DNA from: Peribacillus loiseleuriae
GTDB taxonomy: Bacteria; Bacillota; Bacilli; Bacillales; DSM-1321
Direction: 5' to 3'
NCBI RefSeq assembly: GCF_001183985.1
Contig: NZ_LFZW01000001.1
Span: 1,942,373-2,006,372, forward strand
Length of the DNA stretch: 64,000 nucleotides
Shown here: positions 20,152 to 29,427 of the stretch, one piece after another
Layout of the letters: each line of letters opens with the position of its first letter
How positions within the stretch are numbered: the first letter of the stretch is position 1
The notes under the pieces: generated by a model
Told to the model about the DNA's origin: nothing
Database searches by the model: none
Seen by the model: the letters and a program-made list of their open reading frames with translations, nothing else
Program-made: the position numbers and the translations under genes

Positions 20152-22074
20152 ATGACACTGTTCGGCATTGCTAGGAAAAATATAAGGAAAAATTTTACCA
20201 ATTACTTTTTATATTTTTCTTCCATGATTTTTAGTATTGTGATTTACTTTACATTCGTTTCTTTAAAATATGATGAAATGATCGCTGCTACAACGGAATC
20301 CTCAACAAGAATTAGCTCTGTTTTCAATGCTGCATCGTTCGTCTTGATCATCTTTGTAGCCATTTTTATTTGGTATTCAAACTCTTTTTTTACAAGGAAA
20401 CGAAAAAAGGAGATCGGACTTTATTCATTACTAGGTGTACGTAAGAAACAAATAGGCCGATTGCTATTTTATGAAAACTTTTTAATGGGGATTATAGCCC
20501 TTTTTATTGGTATTTTACTTGGTTCTGTTTTATCAAAGTTTTTTGTAACCATTTTGATGAAGGTGATGGGCTATGATGTGATTGCAAATTTTGCCGTTTC
20601 ATCTGCTGCAATTATAAACACCATTATTGTATTCATACTTATTACAGTCATTACCTCGTTTCATGGATATAGATTAATTTATCGTTTTAAACTGATTGAT
20701 TTATTTCAAGCAGACAAAGAGGGAGAAGAGCTAGGAGCTTCTTTTTTCATTGCAGTATTATCCATTATCTTTATAGGGATTGGTTATTGGCTTGCACTTC
20801 AAAATATATTGGAGTCAGAAGCTTGGAGAAAAATCGGTATCATGCTAACACCACTTGTTATCATCGTATCCGTTATTCTGGGTACTTATTTATTATTTAA
20901 TACTTTAATTGTCTATCTTTTGAAGCTTTCAAAAAAGAATAAAAGAAAGCTTTGGAAAGGGATTAACTTAATAAGTACATCTCAACTTCTGTATCGTATG
21001 AAAGGAAATGCGCGAACCTTAACCATCATTGCCATTCTTAGTGCTACCACATTGACAGCTGTCGGGGCATCTTATAGTTTGTATTATAACAATAAAAGTA
21101 ATGCCGAGTTGGCAAATCCAAATAGCATCATGTTTATTAATCATGACGAACATATAGCGAATAAGGTGAATGATAAGATTTTACAAGAAGGAAACCATGA
21201 GATCATCTATCATAAAACGATACCGACAATGCAAATAAAGGTGGATACATCTAGTTTAAATAGCAAAATGGGCGAAATCATACAGGAATATACAATCATC
21301 TCTACTAAAACATTCAATGAAATGGCAGGACTTCAAGAGAGAAAAGATCATCTTTCACTGGAAGGCAATAATGCAGCTGTACTAGATGCAGGCTACTATG
21401 AAGGATTGTCACCAGAATATGTAGGTTCTAGCATTCCATTGCACGTAGATATTCTAGCGGAAGACATTACGTTTAAAAAATTGATGAAATATAACGTTCT
21501 TAATCCCAAGACAGCAAATATTACTGTGGTGATAGGTGATGAGTTATTTTCTAAGTTGGAAAAAGAAACAGACCATGTAAACATGGAAGCCTACAAATTT
21601 ACGAACGAAAGTTATGCCGAAATAATAAATAAGGAAATTGAATCTATTCTACCTGATAATGCAAGCTTTTCTAGCTTTTACAATGATTATGCTCTAGGAA
21701 TGGAGACAGCAGGGTTAATTATCTTTATCGGTGCCTTCTTGGGATTAGTATTCCTTGCTGCAACAGGGAGCATCATCTACTTTAAACAGTTGACAGAAGC
21801 AAATTCTGATAAAGAGCGTTATGTCATTCTACACAAAATCGGTGTGAATAAAAAGGAAGTAAGAAAATCAATTGCTAAACAGGTATTCTTTATATTTGCC
21901 TTACCATTATTAGCTGGTATAGCACATTCCGCAGTGGCTTTAACTGCCTTATCTAGGCTATTGCAAACAAACCTAGTGATTCCTGTATTCATATGTATAG
22001 GCATATATATTTTAATCTATGTGATCTATTACTTCTTAACAGTGCGTACCTACTATAAAATTGTAACCAAATGA
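20152..22074 (+). CDS. ABC transporter permease, BceB/YxdM type
   Basis: FtsX-like permease of 640 residues. About ten transmembrane helices are visible, with a long extracytoplasmic segment of about 200 residues (near 315-510) between helices 7 and 8, the hallmark of BceB proteins and the part implicated in antibiotic recognition. KRKKEIGLYSLLGVRKKQI is the conserved cytoplasmic loop. It works with the ATPase at 19396. The family normally also forms a sensory complex with its histidine kinase; the kinase here is not the usual partner type (see 23305). Confidence 0.92.
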   Translation: MTLFGIARKNIRKNFTNYFLYFSSMIFSIVIYFTFVSLKYDEMIAATTESSTRISSVFNAASFVLIIFVAIFIWYSNSFFTRKRKKEIGLYSLLGVRKKQIGRLLFYENFLMGIIALFIGILLGSVLSKFFVTILMKVMGYDVIANFAVSSAAIINTIIVFILITVITSFHGYRLIYRFKLIDLFQADKEGEELGASFFIAVLSIIFIGIGYWLALQNILESEAWRKIGIMLTPLVIIVSVILGTYLLFNTLIVYLLKLSKKNKRKLWKGINLISTSQLLYRMKGNARTLTIIAILSATTLTAVGASYSLYYNNKSNAELANPNSIMFINHDEHIANKVNDKILQEGNHEIIYHKTIPTMQIKVDTSSLNSKMGEIIQEYTIISTKTFNEMAGLQERKDHLSLEGNNAAVLDAGYYEGLSPEYVGSSIPLHVDILAEDITFKKLMKYNVLNPKTANITVVIGDELFSKLEKETDHVNMEAYKFTNESYAEIINKEIESILPDNASFSSFYNDYALGMETAGLIIFIGAFLGLVFLAATGSIIYFKQLTEANSDKERYVILHKIGVNKKEVRKSIAKQVFFIFALPLLAGIAHSAVALTALSRLLQTNLVIPVFICIGIYILIYVIYYFLTVRTYYKIVTK

Positions 22075-22095
22075 AATAGAGTGAGGAGTATATGA

Positions 22096-22455
22096 ATGAA
22101 AAAATCAATGATAGTTATTGGAATAGTATTAGTGATTTTAGTTGTTGGTTTAATTTTTATGCAAAATGTAAATTTTAATCGGTTAGGTGCTAATGAATAT
22201 TACACACAAATAAATGGGGAAGGAACTAAAATAGAGGAGAAAGGGAGCGGTGGAACGATTTTTATAAGATATGAATATGAATTACCAGCTTATGATAAAG
22301 ATGGCAACCAAAAAACATTCACATTTACTGCTGGCAAACAGCTTCGAGAAAATGCGTATTTACTCCTGTTTGTGAAAGATGGAAAAGGAGTTACATCTTA
22401 TCAGGAAGTGACTTCTGATGAATTACCTGGAAAAGCCGTTGAAATGTTGGACTAA
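22096..22455 (+). CDS. yxeA: YxeA-family (DUF1093) secreted or anchored protein
   Basis: 119 residues: an N-terminal signal or anchor helix (4-23), then a small domain with RYEYELPAYDKDGNQKTFTF and the end DELPGKAVEML, characteristic of the YxeA family. Such genes follow yxdLM-type transporters in Bacillus and are coexpressed with them; the molecular role is not established. The gene follows the permease by 21 bases and a terminator follows it. Confidence 0.85.
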   Translation: MKKSMIVIGIVLVILVVGLIFMQNVNFNRLGANEYYTQINGEGTKIEEKGSGGTIFIRYEYELPAYDKDGNQKTFTFTAGKQLRENAYLLLFVKDGKGVTSYQEVTSDELPGKAVEMLD

Positions 22456-22477
22456 CATTTTGCCAATACCAATTTGT

Positions 22478-22507
22478 AAGAATCCTTGACCGAAAGGGTT
22501 CTTTTTT
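22478..22507 (+). terminator. Terminator after the yxeA-like gene
   Basis: Arms AGAATCCTT and AAGGGTTCT with a short loop, ending in TTTTTT. It separates the transporter genes from the two-component genes. Confidence 0.8.
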
Positions 22508-22593
22508 GCGTACAAATGATGATAAATATTATGATGGGTTTTGGATTTATTTCCTTTATAATAAGGACACTGAAGGTATGGAGGTAGTGATGA

Positions 22594-23301
22594 ATGACTC
22601 TGAACAAAAAAGTATTAATTATTGACGATGAGGAAGATATTTTGAGAATTATTAAAACAGTCTTGGTAAAAGAAGGAATTGAAAAAGTTGTCACATCTAC
22701 TACTGCAAAAGAAGGATTCGCAGAATTCCAACAAACACAACCAGATCTTGTTCTATTAGACATTATGTTACCAGATGGTGAAGGTTATGATGTATGTAAA
22801 CAAATAAGGAATATCTCGAATGTGCCGATTTTATTTATATCAGCGAAAACGGAGGAATTAGATAAGATTTTAGGCTTTGCTATAGGTGGTGATGATTATA
22901 TAACAAAGCCATTTAGTCCTAAAGAGGTTGCTTATCGAGTAAAAGCGCAGTTGCGAAGAGCAGACTATATGCAGACGAGTGACAAGACAGACTCTATTAT
23001 AAAAGCCGGCCCCTTTGAATTAAACGAGCAAAAAGCGGAATTATTAAAGCATGGGGAATTCATTGAATTAAAGCCAAAAGAAATAGGATTAATAAAGTAT
23101 TTCCTCCAAAATACTAAAAAGGTGACTAGTAAAGAAAAGCTATATGATACAGTCTGGGGTGAGGAATATTTTGGCTCTGATAATACGGTAATGGTTCATA
23201 TCCGGCGACTGAGAGAAAAAATTGAAGCAGATCCCTCTCACCCAAAATTTTTAATTACCGTAAAAGGCTTGGGCTATAAATTCACTGTAGAGGATGAATA
23301 G
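22594..23301 (+). CDS. OmpR-family response regulator
   Basis: 235-residue DNA-binding response regulator. The receiver domain (1-120) has acidic DDEED, phospho-acceptor Asp in LLDIMLP and Lys in ITKPFS. The winged-helix output domain (about 135-233) contains SKEKLYDTVWGEEYFGSDNTVMVHIRRLREK. GGAGGTAG precedes the ATG. It is followed by its kinase after 3 bases. Likely target: the phased AAGGTTT repeats upstream of the ABC genes. Confidence 0.93.
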   Translation: MTLNKKVLIIDDEEDILRIIKTVLVKEGIEKVVTSTTAKEGFAEFQQTQPDLVLLDIMLPDGEGYDVCKQIRNISNVPILFISAKTEELDKILGFAIGGDDYITKPFSPKEVAYRVKAQLRRADYMQTSDKTDSIIKAGPFELNEQKAELLKHGEFIELKPKEIGLIKYFLQNTKKVTSKEKLYDTVWGEEYFGSDNTVMVHIRRLREKIEADPSHPKFLITVKGLGYKFTVEDE

Positions 23302-23304
23302 TTC

Positions 23305-24711
23305 GTGAAGTGGAAGCTAACTGGAAGATATATACTTTCCATCGTCTTAGTCGTTATCCTAGTTGTTTTCATAAACATTTTTATTATGTTTGCTTTATTA
23401 ATAGCCCAGTCTATTTTTAACATGCAAATATTTCAAGGAAACAAAACATCTCCTGAACATTTTGCAAGACAATTTCAAGATAATATAAATATAACAAGTA
23501 ATTATGTGACTATTACCGAATCAGGAAAAAAAGCATTAATTAAAAAGAATGCATGGATACAAATTTTAGACGAAAATGGTATGGTAGTCTATAGCTTTAG
23601 AGCACCTGTGGGAATAAAGGAAAAATACACGCCATCAGAAATAGTTCAAACGTATAAGTATAAGGAAATTAATGCGGACACGACGGTTTTTGTCGGTGAG
23701 AAAAAGGAAAGAGCCAACAATTACAGTTATTTTATAGGGATCGAGAACCCAAATTTAAATCGCTATTTTATTTCTTATAATAATCGAGACATATATCAAG
23801 TGATTAAGGTTGTTGGCATTGTTTTTATAATAGACATATTCATCGCCTTACTAATTGGCTACTTTTTTAGTAAACGACTAACACAACCCTTACAAATACT
23901 CATTAATGGGATCAAGAGATTGGCAAATAAAGATTATACTGTCAATTATGAGTCTAAAGGAGTTTATAAAGATGTCTTTAATAATGTCAATTTTTTATCC
24001 AATCAGCTAACAGCCAATGAAAAGGAAAGAAAGAAATTGGAGATGATGAGAGAGGATTGGATAGGAAACATTTCCCATGATATAAAAACACCACTAGCAT
24101 CTATACAAGGATATGCTGAATTGATTAAAGATCCAGATTATCATTTTTCTTTAGAAGAAATAAGGGAGTACGCTGAAATTATTGAACAAAAGTCATTATA
24201 TATAAAAGAAGTTATGGAAGATTTAAATTTAACCACAAGATTGAAAAATAAAGCACTATCGTTAAACAAAAAAACTGTTAATATTGTTGCTTTATTAAGA
24301 AATATTGTGATTGATATATTAAATGATCCTAAATATTCTAATCGTAATATCGTATTTCATGTAAATCAGGAGAAGATTCCTGTAGCAATTGATGAAATTC
24401 TATTTCGAAGAGCAATAAATAATTTAATTTATAATGCAATTGTTCACAATGATGAAAATGTGAAAATAAATGTAAGGATAGAAAAAAATAAACGAACACA
24501 TATAACCATAAAAGATGATGGAAAAGGCATAAAGAAAGAAGAACTCGATAGAATTTTTGACCGTTACTATCGAGGAACAAACACTGGAGATGCACATAGA
24601 GGTTCTGGACTAGGAATGGCCATAGCCAAAGATATTATTCAGGAACATAATGGAGAGCTTACGATTAACAGTGAGATTGGTCATGGAACTACGATTGATA
24701 TTAAATTTTGA
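23305..24711 (+). CDS. Sensor histidine kinase
   Basis: 468 residues from a GTG start. Two membrane helices (about 8-35 and 168-190) enclose an extracytoplasmic sensor segment of about 130 residues, followed by HAMP (190-240), HisKA with the phospho-His in NISHDIKTPLASIQGYAEL, and an ATPase domain with N, G1 and G2 boxes (NNLIYNAIVHN, DDGKGIKKEEL, GSGLGMAIAKDI). BceS-type kinases that partner such transporters have almost no extracytoplasmic domain. This one looks able to sense a ligand itself, so signalling may not depend on the transporter. Confidence 0.92.
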   Translation: MKWKLTGRYILSIVLVVILVVFINIFIMFALLIAQSIFNMQIFQGNKTSPEHFARQFQDNINITSNYVTITESGKKALIKKNAWIQILDENGMVVYSFRAPVGIKEKYTPSEIVQTYKYKEINADTTVFVGEKKERANNYSYFIGIENPNLNRYFISYNNRDIYQVIKVVGIVFIIDIFIALLIGYFFSKRLTQPLQILINGIKRLANKDYTVNYESKGVYKDVFNNVNFLSNQLTANEKERKKLEMMREDWIGNISHDIKTPLASIQGYAELIKDPDYHFSLEEIREYAEIIEQKSLYIKEVMEDLNLTTRLKNKALSLNKKTVNIVALLRNIVIDILNDPKYSNRNIVFHVNQEKIPVAIDEILFRRAINNLIYNAIVHNDENVKINVRIEKNKRTHITIKDDGKGIKKEELDRIFDRYYRGTNTGDAHRGSGLGMAIAKDIIQEHNGELTINSEIGHGTTIDIKF

Positions 24712-25039
24712 AGACCCCTAGTAAAACGAAAGCATTGCCAAAACTGTTGAGTTTTAAAATTACTTTAATGAATTATTTCGAAAACAAAACCTGATGTACA
24801 ATTTGCAGAAATTGTGAAAATGACCATTGAATTATAGGGCGCCTTTCTTGAATAAGGAAGCGCTCATTTTCCATTTAATAGGGATTTATCTACAGTTGGG
24901 GATTATTGCAGGATTATTAGTTTGTTTAATTGTAGAAGTTAAAAAACTTAATTCGAGTACTAAAAATAATAAGTAAAAGTAATTTATATTTTTATACATC
25001 TTTCTTCTTAAAGCACCTTCTGGAGTTAGTATAGTTTCT
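24712..25039 (+). other. Intergenic; family-2 palindrome and a possible 42-aa ORF
   Basis: Holds a palindrome with a GGGCGC/GCGC core (24835-24858). A frame from TTG 24848 to TAA 24974-24976 would encode a 42-residue hydrophobic peptide (IGIYLQLGIIAGLLVCLIVE, then a polar tail). It has no ribosome binding site and is more likely the tail of a lost gene. Confidence 0.35.
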
Positions 25040-25094
25040 TGGACACGGTTTAGTTAACTCTCTATGATAAAAAATAAGAGGGGAAGTGTCCGGC

Positions 25095-25367
25095 ATGGAA
25101 TCAATAAACAAGCGTAATTATAACGATGATTTTAAGAAAATGGTGGTGGAACTTTATCACACTGGTAGCTCGGTGAGTACGTTAAGCAGCGAATATGGTG
25201 TATCTGAAGTCACAATTTATAAATGGATTAAAGCTCTTACTCCAGTGAATGGAGAGGAAAATAGTCTAACACCACAGGATATAACTGAAATCCAAAAAGA
25301 GAATCTTCGAATGAAACAGGAAATTGAAATCTTAAAAAAGGCTATGGCCATATTCGCCAGAAAGTAA
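25095..25367 (+). CDS. IS3-family OrfA (helix-turn-helix)
   Basis: About 90 residues; the HTH includes VSTLSSEYGVSEVTIYKWIK, followed by a leucine-zipper-like stretch ITEIQKENLRMKQEIEILKK. The ATG at 25095 follows GGGGAAG. Near the end lies A6G (about 25332-25338), a likely -1 slippage site producing the OrfAB fusion transposase, as is normal in this family. Confidence 0.9.
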   Translation: MESINKRNYNDDFKKMVVELYHTGSSVSTLSSEYGVSEVTIYKWIKALTPVNGEENSLTPQDITEIQKENLRMKQEIEILKKAMAIFARK

Positions 25368-25387
25368 CCGATACCGAGCTAACAAAC

Positions 25388-26242
25388 TTGATTCACGATC
25401 AAAAAGAAGTGTTCCCCATCCAGTTCATGTGTGAAGTGTTGGATATGCCAAGAAGCACTTACTATCAGTCCTTGATTAAAACAGAATCAGCACGTGACCG
25501 GGAAAACCGACTGCTTCTTGAACAGATTCAGTTGATCCACATCAAGAGTAAAGGCCGATATGGAGCACCTAAGATTCATTTCCTTCTATTAAAAGCAGGG
25601 TTTTCGGTTAGTCTTAAACGAGTTCAACGAATCATGAGAAAGGCGGGAATCTATTCGATTACGATTAAAAAATTTCGTCCACAAACAAATAGAAAACCGA
25701 TTGAGGCACGTGAGAACGTGCTACAACAGGATTTTTCCACGTCTAAATTGAACGAAAAATGGGTGGCCGATATCACCTATATCCACACTTTGCGAGATGG
25801 CTGGTGTTATTTAGCGACGGTCTTAGATCTGTATTCTAAAAAAATCATTGGGTATTCTTTCTCTCGTTCCATGACGACTGAACTTGTTTTGCATGCTTTA
25901 AACAATGCCGTTTCTATCCAACAGCCAACGCCTGGCCTCATTTTGCATACAGATCTTGGCTCGCAATACACAAGTGAAGGTTTTAGCCAAGCGCTTAAAG
26001 AACAGAAAATTATTCCATCTTTTAGTCGCAAAGGTTGCCCATACGATAATGCATGTATTGAATCTTTTCATTCCATTTTAAAGAAGGAAGAAGTCCATCA
26101 CGTAACCTATTTAAATTTCGAATCGGCGAACGCAGCCTTGTTTCAGTTTATTGAAGGCTGGTATAATCGTCGCCGTATTCACGGCCAATTAAACTTTCAT
26201 ACGCCGCAAGAAGTTGAAAATCAGTTCCATCAATCAGCATGA
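25388..26242 (+). CDS. IS3-family OrfB (DDE integrase domain)
   Basis: About 284 residues in the -1 frame relative to OrfA. HTH_21 region QIQLIHIKSKGRYGAPKI; catalytic acids in WVADITYIHTL, LHTDLGSQYTS and ESFHSILKKEE (D,D35E spacing). Probably made mainly as an OrfAB fusion by frameshifting; the TTG at 25388 is only the first possible independent start. Apparently intact. Confidence 0.92.
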   Translation: MIHDQKEVFPIQFMCEVLDMPRSTYYQSLIKTESARDRENRLLLEQIQLIHIKSKGRYGAPKIHFLLLKAGFSVSLKRVQRIMRKAGIYSITIKKFRPQTNRKPIEARENVLQQDFSTSKLNEKWVADITYIHTLRDGWCYLATVLDLYSKKIIGYSFSRSMTTELVLHALNNAVSIQQPTPGLILHTDLGSQYTSEGFSQALKEQKIIPSFSRKGCPYDNACIESFHSILKKEEVHHVTYLNFESANAALFQFIEGWYNRRRIHGQLNFHTPQEVENQFHQSA

Positions 26243-26295
26243 AAAGTTAACTTATTTGTGTCCAGGATATTGACCTAGATCCATTCTTCTTCTTC

Positions 26296-26325
26296 AAGTA
26301 ACGGGGCAGTTTAGTTAAATAAGGC
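26296..26325 (+). repeat. Small interspersed palindrome, family 1
   Basis: GTAACGGGGCAGTTTAGTT and then AAATAAGG. Same family as 27377-27396 (split by the IS110), 29064-29096, 34687-34717, 44444-44476 and 45147-45166. Confidence 0.6.
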
Positions 26326-26482
26326 AGAAATCGAAAATAAGTTTATTTAACAAAATAGTACAGGGGTTAACTATTGCTTAATAACGAGTTCCTTGTTCAT
26401 ATCTACTATGGCAAATGTGCAGAAATTTAAGAAGATATTGTGGTACACTTAAATAACAAAAAAATCTGAAGTGAGGAATTAT

Positions 26483-27355
26483 ATGAGTACAAACAAGAAG
26501 CAAAAGACCAATAAACTAAGAATGATTTTACGAGGATTATTAGTCATTATGGGGGGATTTATAGCTGCATATGGACTAGAAACAGTATTAATCCCAAACA
26601 ACGTATCAGATGGAGGTGTGACCGGACTAAGCATTGTTGGTTCTCAATTATTTGGACTACCATTAGGAGCTCTTATTGCTATAATAAATATCCCATTTAT
26701 CTGGTTAGGTTATCAACAAATTGGAAAGACCTTCGCATTTTTTTCGATTATCGGAATTGTTTCACTAGCTGTTGGTACAATTTTATTTCACCATACTCCA
26801 GCGATTATTAAAGGGGATTCTTTGTTAATTACTATTGTTGGTGGTATTATCCTTGGTTTTGGGATGGGATTAGCTTTGCGTAATGGTGGTGCATTAGATG
26901 GAATTGATATGCTTGCCGTACTACTATCTCGAAAATTACCATTTGGGACAAGTGATTTCATTCTTTTCTTAAATGTATTTGTGTTTATGATCGTTTCAAT
27001 CGTGTTCGGTCTTCAAGGGGCAATTCTTTCGGCAATTGCTTACTTTATTGCTTCTAAAGTAATTCACATTGTAGAAGAAGGTTTAAGTGGTTCTAAAACC
27101 TTTAAAATTATCACAACTCAACCTGAACTAATGGTTGAAACTATACGTGACCGCTTAGGTCGAAGTGCAACGTTCAATGAAGTTTATGGAGGGTTTTCCC
27201 GCGAAAAGTTTAAAGAAATCACCTGTGTCATTAATCGTTTAGAAGAAACTAAACTAAAGGAAATTATAAATGATATTGACCCAAAATCTTTTGTTACAGT
27301 TTATGAAGTAGCAGAAGTAAAGGGCGGTAATTTTAGAAAAAATAATATTCATTAG
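26483..27355 (+). CDS. YitT-family membrane protein
   Basis: 290 residues from the ATG at 26483, which has AGTGAGG 7 bases upstream. YitT_membrane domain with five to six helices, including GLETVLIPNNVSDGGVTGLS and RNGGALDGIDMLA, then a cytoplasmic DUF2179 domain (about 215-285: SKTFKIITTQPELMVETIRD, VYGGFSREKFKEITCVI). Bacillus genomes carry several such paralogues; no transport substrate is established. The gene stands alone between the IS3 and IS110 elements. Confidence 0.9.
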   Translation: MSTNKKQKTNKLRMILRGLLVIMGGFIAAYGLETVLIPNNVSDGGVTGLSIVGSQLFGLPLGALIAIINIPFIWLGYQQIGKTFAFFSIIGIVSLAVGTILFHHTPAIIKGDSLLITIVGGIILGFGMGLALRNGGALDGIDMLAVLLSRKLPFGTSDFILFLNVFVFMIVSIVFGLQGAILSAIAYFIASKVIHIVEEGLSGSKTFKIITTQPELMVETIRDRLGRSATFNEVYGGFSREKFKEITCVINRLEETKLKEIINDIDPKSFVTVYEVAEVKGGNFRKNNIH

Positions 27356-27439
27356 ATAAAACTTTGTGAACCATTACACTTAAACTAACGGGTGCTTCGT
27401 ATTATAAGGTTAACCAGTAAAAATTACTGGTTGACCTTT

Positions 27440-27643
27440 TTTTAATAGAATCTATTATATCAGTAGCCAGGGTAGGACGTACGGGTGCGTGGGACATGAT
27501 CCCGTGAGCTAAACTGTCCGCGCCCCCTACTTGTACAAACATGTTTGAGGCTGGTTGGGACGTAGATCTCGTATAACAAGCGAAGCTATGACACTATATG
27601 GAGGACTAGGGGTACTGGTTAGTACGTAGAGGAGGAAAAAACG
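27440..27643 (+). ncRNA. IS110 bridge RNA / seekRNA region
   Basis: Non-coding end expected to specify the IS110 guide RNA. A target-binding-loop structure is visible: outer stem GGAC (27475-27478) with GTCC (27516-27519), 12-base left loop (27479-27490) containing ACGGGTGC, inner hairpin GGGA/TCCC (27491-27503), and 12-base right loop (27504-27515) containing GCTAAACT. The left loop equals the left flank of the element, and the right loop is complementary to the right flank. The homologous region at 44820-45000 folds identically with different loops and a compensated stem. Exact RNA ends and the donor loop were not resolved. Confidence 0.8.
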
Positions 27644-28846
27644 ATGAATCCAGTAGTTGGTCTGGATGTGGCAAAGGGAGAGAGCCAAGTTCAGGCCTTT
27701 TTAAATAAATCAAAACCGTATGGAAAGAGCTTTTCAATAAAGCATACTAGAGAGGAATTAGATCATTTTATAGGATTTTTAAAAGAGATCGAAGAGGTGA
27801 CAGGGAAAATGCCTATGATCATTTTAGAATCTACAGGGCATTACCATACTCCCGTTATTCAATACTTGGAGGAACAAGGGGTTCTATATATCTTACTAAA
27901 TCCCATTATTTCTTAAAAGGCAAAGAAGTCTAGTTTACGAAAGGTAAAAACAGACGCAATCGATGCGTACCAGTTGTGCGTGTTGTATTACAAAGAGGAT
28001 TTTGAACCTCATAAAATTAGAGGGATTCAGCTTTTAGACCTTCGGAATTTGTCAAGACAACAGGAAATCGTAATGAATATGTATGTGGAAGCTAAACTTC
28101 AGTTTCATACTATTTTAGATCAAGTGTTTCCTGAATACCGAAAGGTTTTTGGCGATTTATTTTCAAAGGTTTCATTATTGATGTTAAAAGAATACCCTAC
28201 TTCAGAGGCAGTATTAACAGTCGGGGAAAGTAAACTAGCAGAGAGTGTAATGGAGTTCTGTCCTAGCCGATCTGGTCAATGGGCATGGGAAAAAGCCAAA
28301 AAAATAATGGATTCCGCATCTCGAAATCCATTTCGAACAAGCGTGTATCAAAGTCACTTAATTAATCTGCGTATGTATATTGATCTGCTTTTTCATTACC
28401 AGGGACACCTTTCTGATTTGGAAGAACGTATCGTTGCCTTGACAAATGAAGTGGAGGAATACAAGATCATCCAATCGATTCCGGGAATCGGAGAAAAAAT
28501 CGCTGCCATGATTATCTCTGAGATTGGTGAAATCGATCGGTTTAATCATCCGAAAAAACTCGTTGCCTACGCTGGAATCGACCCTAGTGTTCACTCATCA
28601 GGTAAATTTACGGCAACCATCAATCGTATTACTAAAAGAGGTTCGAGCAGACTACGTCATTCCCTGTATCTTGCCGTTTTATACGGGATAAGGAGTTCAA
28701 GAAACAAAAAGCTTAAAGCTTTCTATGATAAGAAAAAATCAGAAGGAGAGCCAGCCAAAGTGGCAATCGATGCCTGTATTAATAAGCTTCTTCATTGGAT
28801 TTACGCTTTATTAAAGAGAAAAGAAATGTTCCTAGATTTAACCTAA
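27644..28846 (+). pseudogene. IS110-family transposase with one in-frame stop
   Basis: DEDD (RuvC-like) recombinase of 400 codons. MNPVVGLDVAKG holds the first catalytic Asp, ILESTGHYH the Glu, and KVKTDAIDA the later Asps. The C-terminal transposase-20 domain has IPGIGEKIAAMIISEIG and AGIDPSVHSSGKF with the nucleophilic Ser. A single TAA (27914-27916, codon 91) interrupts the frame after NPIIS. Both halves stay in the same frame and otherwise look intact, so inactivation is probably recent. GGAGG precedes the ATG. Confidence 0.9.
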
Positions 28847-28987
28847 TTAACGGTTTTGTGAAACAGAGAAAAATCCTTCCAAAAGGGTTTTGGAGGGTTA
28901 TTTGTCATGACTAAAAATAGTATATCATAAGGGAAATGAAAATTTTAGAGAAAGATATTGGCTTCCTATTAGCTGGTTTAGTTAAAC

Positions 28988-29015
28988 AAGACCATCATTA
29001 CGATGGTCTATTTTT
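28988..29015 (+). terminator. Terminator, repeated at 34587
   Basis: AGACCATC and GATGGTCT arms followed by ATTTTT. The same hairpin followed by a family-1 palindrome occurs at 34587-34613, so hairpin plus palindrome form a composite repeat. Confidence 0.75.
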
Positions 29016-29063
29016 ACGTCCAAAACATCAAGAGTGATTTCACCGATACAATGTGAAATGTTA

Positions 29064-29096
29064 CACTTAAACTAACGGGGCAATTAGTTGAATAAG
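29064..29096 (+). repeat. Small interspersed palindrome, family 1 (uninterrupted)
   Basis: CACTTAAACTAACGGGGC followed by AATTAGTTGAATAAG. This is an intact example of the sequence that the IS110 has split at 27396/28975. Confidence 0.65.
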
Positions 29097-29165
29097 CAAT
29101 GAGAAAAAATTATATATTATGTGTCGATGTAGAACTATAATATACAAAAATCAGGAGGTGATTAT

Positions 29166-29425
29166 ATGGTAAAATATATAAATTATACGACAGAACCCCT
29201 AATAACTTTGACCAATTGCTAACCCTATATGAATCATTAGGATGGAATTCACTTAAATTAACAAATAATGATTTGGAACGAATGTGCAATCAAAGTTGGT
29301 ACGCCATTTACGCATTTGATGAAAAACAATTAGTGGGTATGGGACGTGTTAGTTCAGATGGTATAATTACTGGAGTAGTTTGTGGAATATGTGTTCTACC
29401 AAGCTATCAGTCCGAAGGAATCGGG
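29166..29425 (+). pseudogene. GNAT acetyltransferase, frameshifted and truncated
   Basis: ATG 29166 has an ideal AGGAGGTGAT site but its frame stops after 18 codons. The next frame reads GKIYKLYDRTPNNFDQLL, YESLGWNSLKLTNNDLERM, and AFDEKQLVGMGRVSSDG, then VLPSYQSEGIG, the start of a GNAT acetyl-CoA-binding motif. One lost base (ATGGGT to ATGGT) explains the shift. The gene is cut at 29425, where IS4-type sequence begins, before the rest of the RxxGxG/A motif. No function remains. Confidence 0.85.
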
Positions 29426-29427
29426 TG

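Larger units (their letters stand above)
25040..26264 (+). mobile_element. IS3-family insertion sequence
   Basis: 1225-bp element with imperfect inverted ends TGGACACGGTTTAGTTAACT (25040) and AGTTAACTTATTTGTGTCCA (to 26264), carrying overlapping-frame orfA and orfB. No clear target duplication. A fragment of a second copy lies at 34949-35106. Confidence 0.92.
27397..28974 (+). mobile_element. IS110-family element, boundaries from guide/target match
   Basis: A transposase gene plus a long 5' non-coding end. The left junction is set after ACGGGTGCT (27388-27396), the sequence repeated in the guide loop (27481-27488). The right junction is set after CT (28973-28974), because the next bases GGTTTAGTT pair with the other guide strand. 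Joining the two flanks rebuilds a family-1 palindrome (ACTAACGGGTGCT joined to GGTTTAGTT), like the uninterrupted copies. The first 50 bases hold a terminator hairpin (27406-27443) that is conserved in the second copy (44994-45030, minus strand). Confidence 0.85.

Noticed and set aside
25332-25388. OrfB of the IS3 as an independently started gene
   Set aside because: The A6G slippage site and -1 frame relation indicate an OrfAB fusion; the TTG at 25388 lacks a ribosome binding site.
27406-27443. Hairpin taken as the yitT terminator outside the IS
   Set aside because: The same hairpin is present at the same distance in the second IS110 copy (minus strand, 44994-45030), and the guide/target match places the boundary upstream of it.
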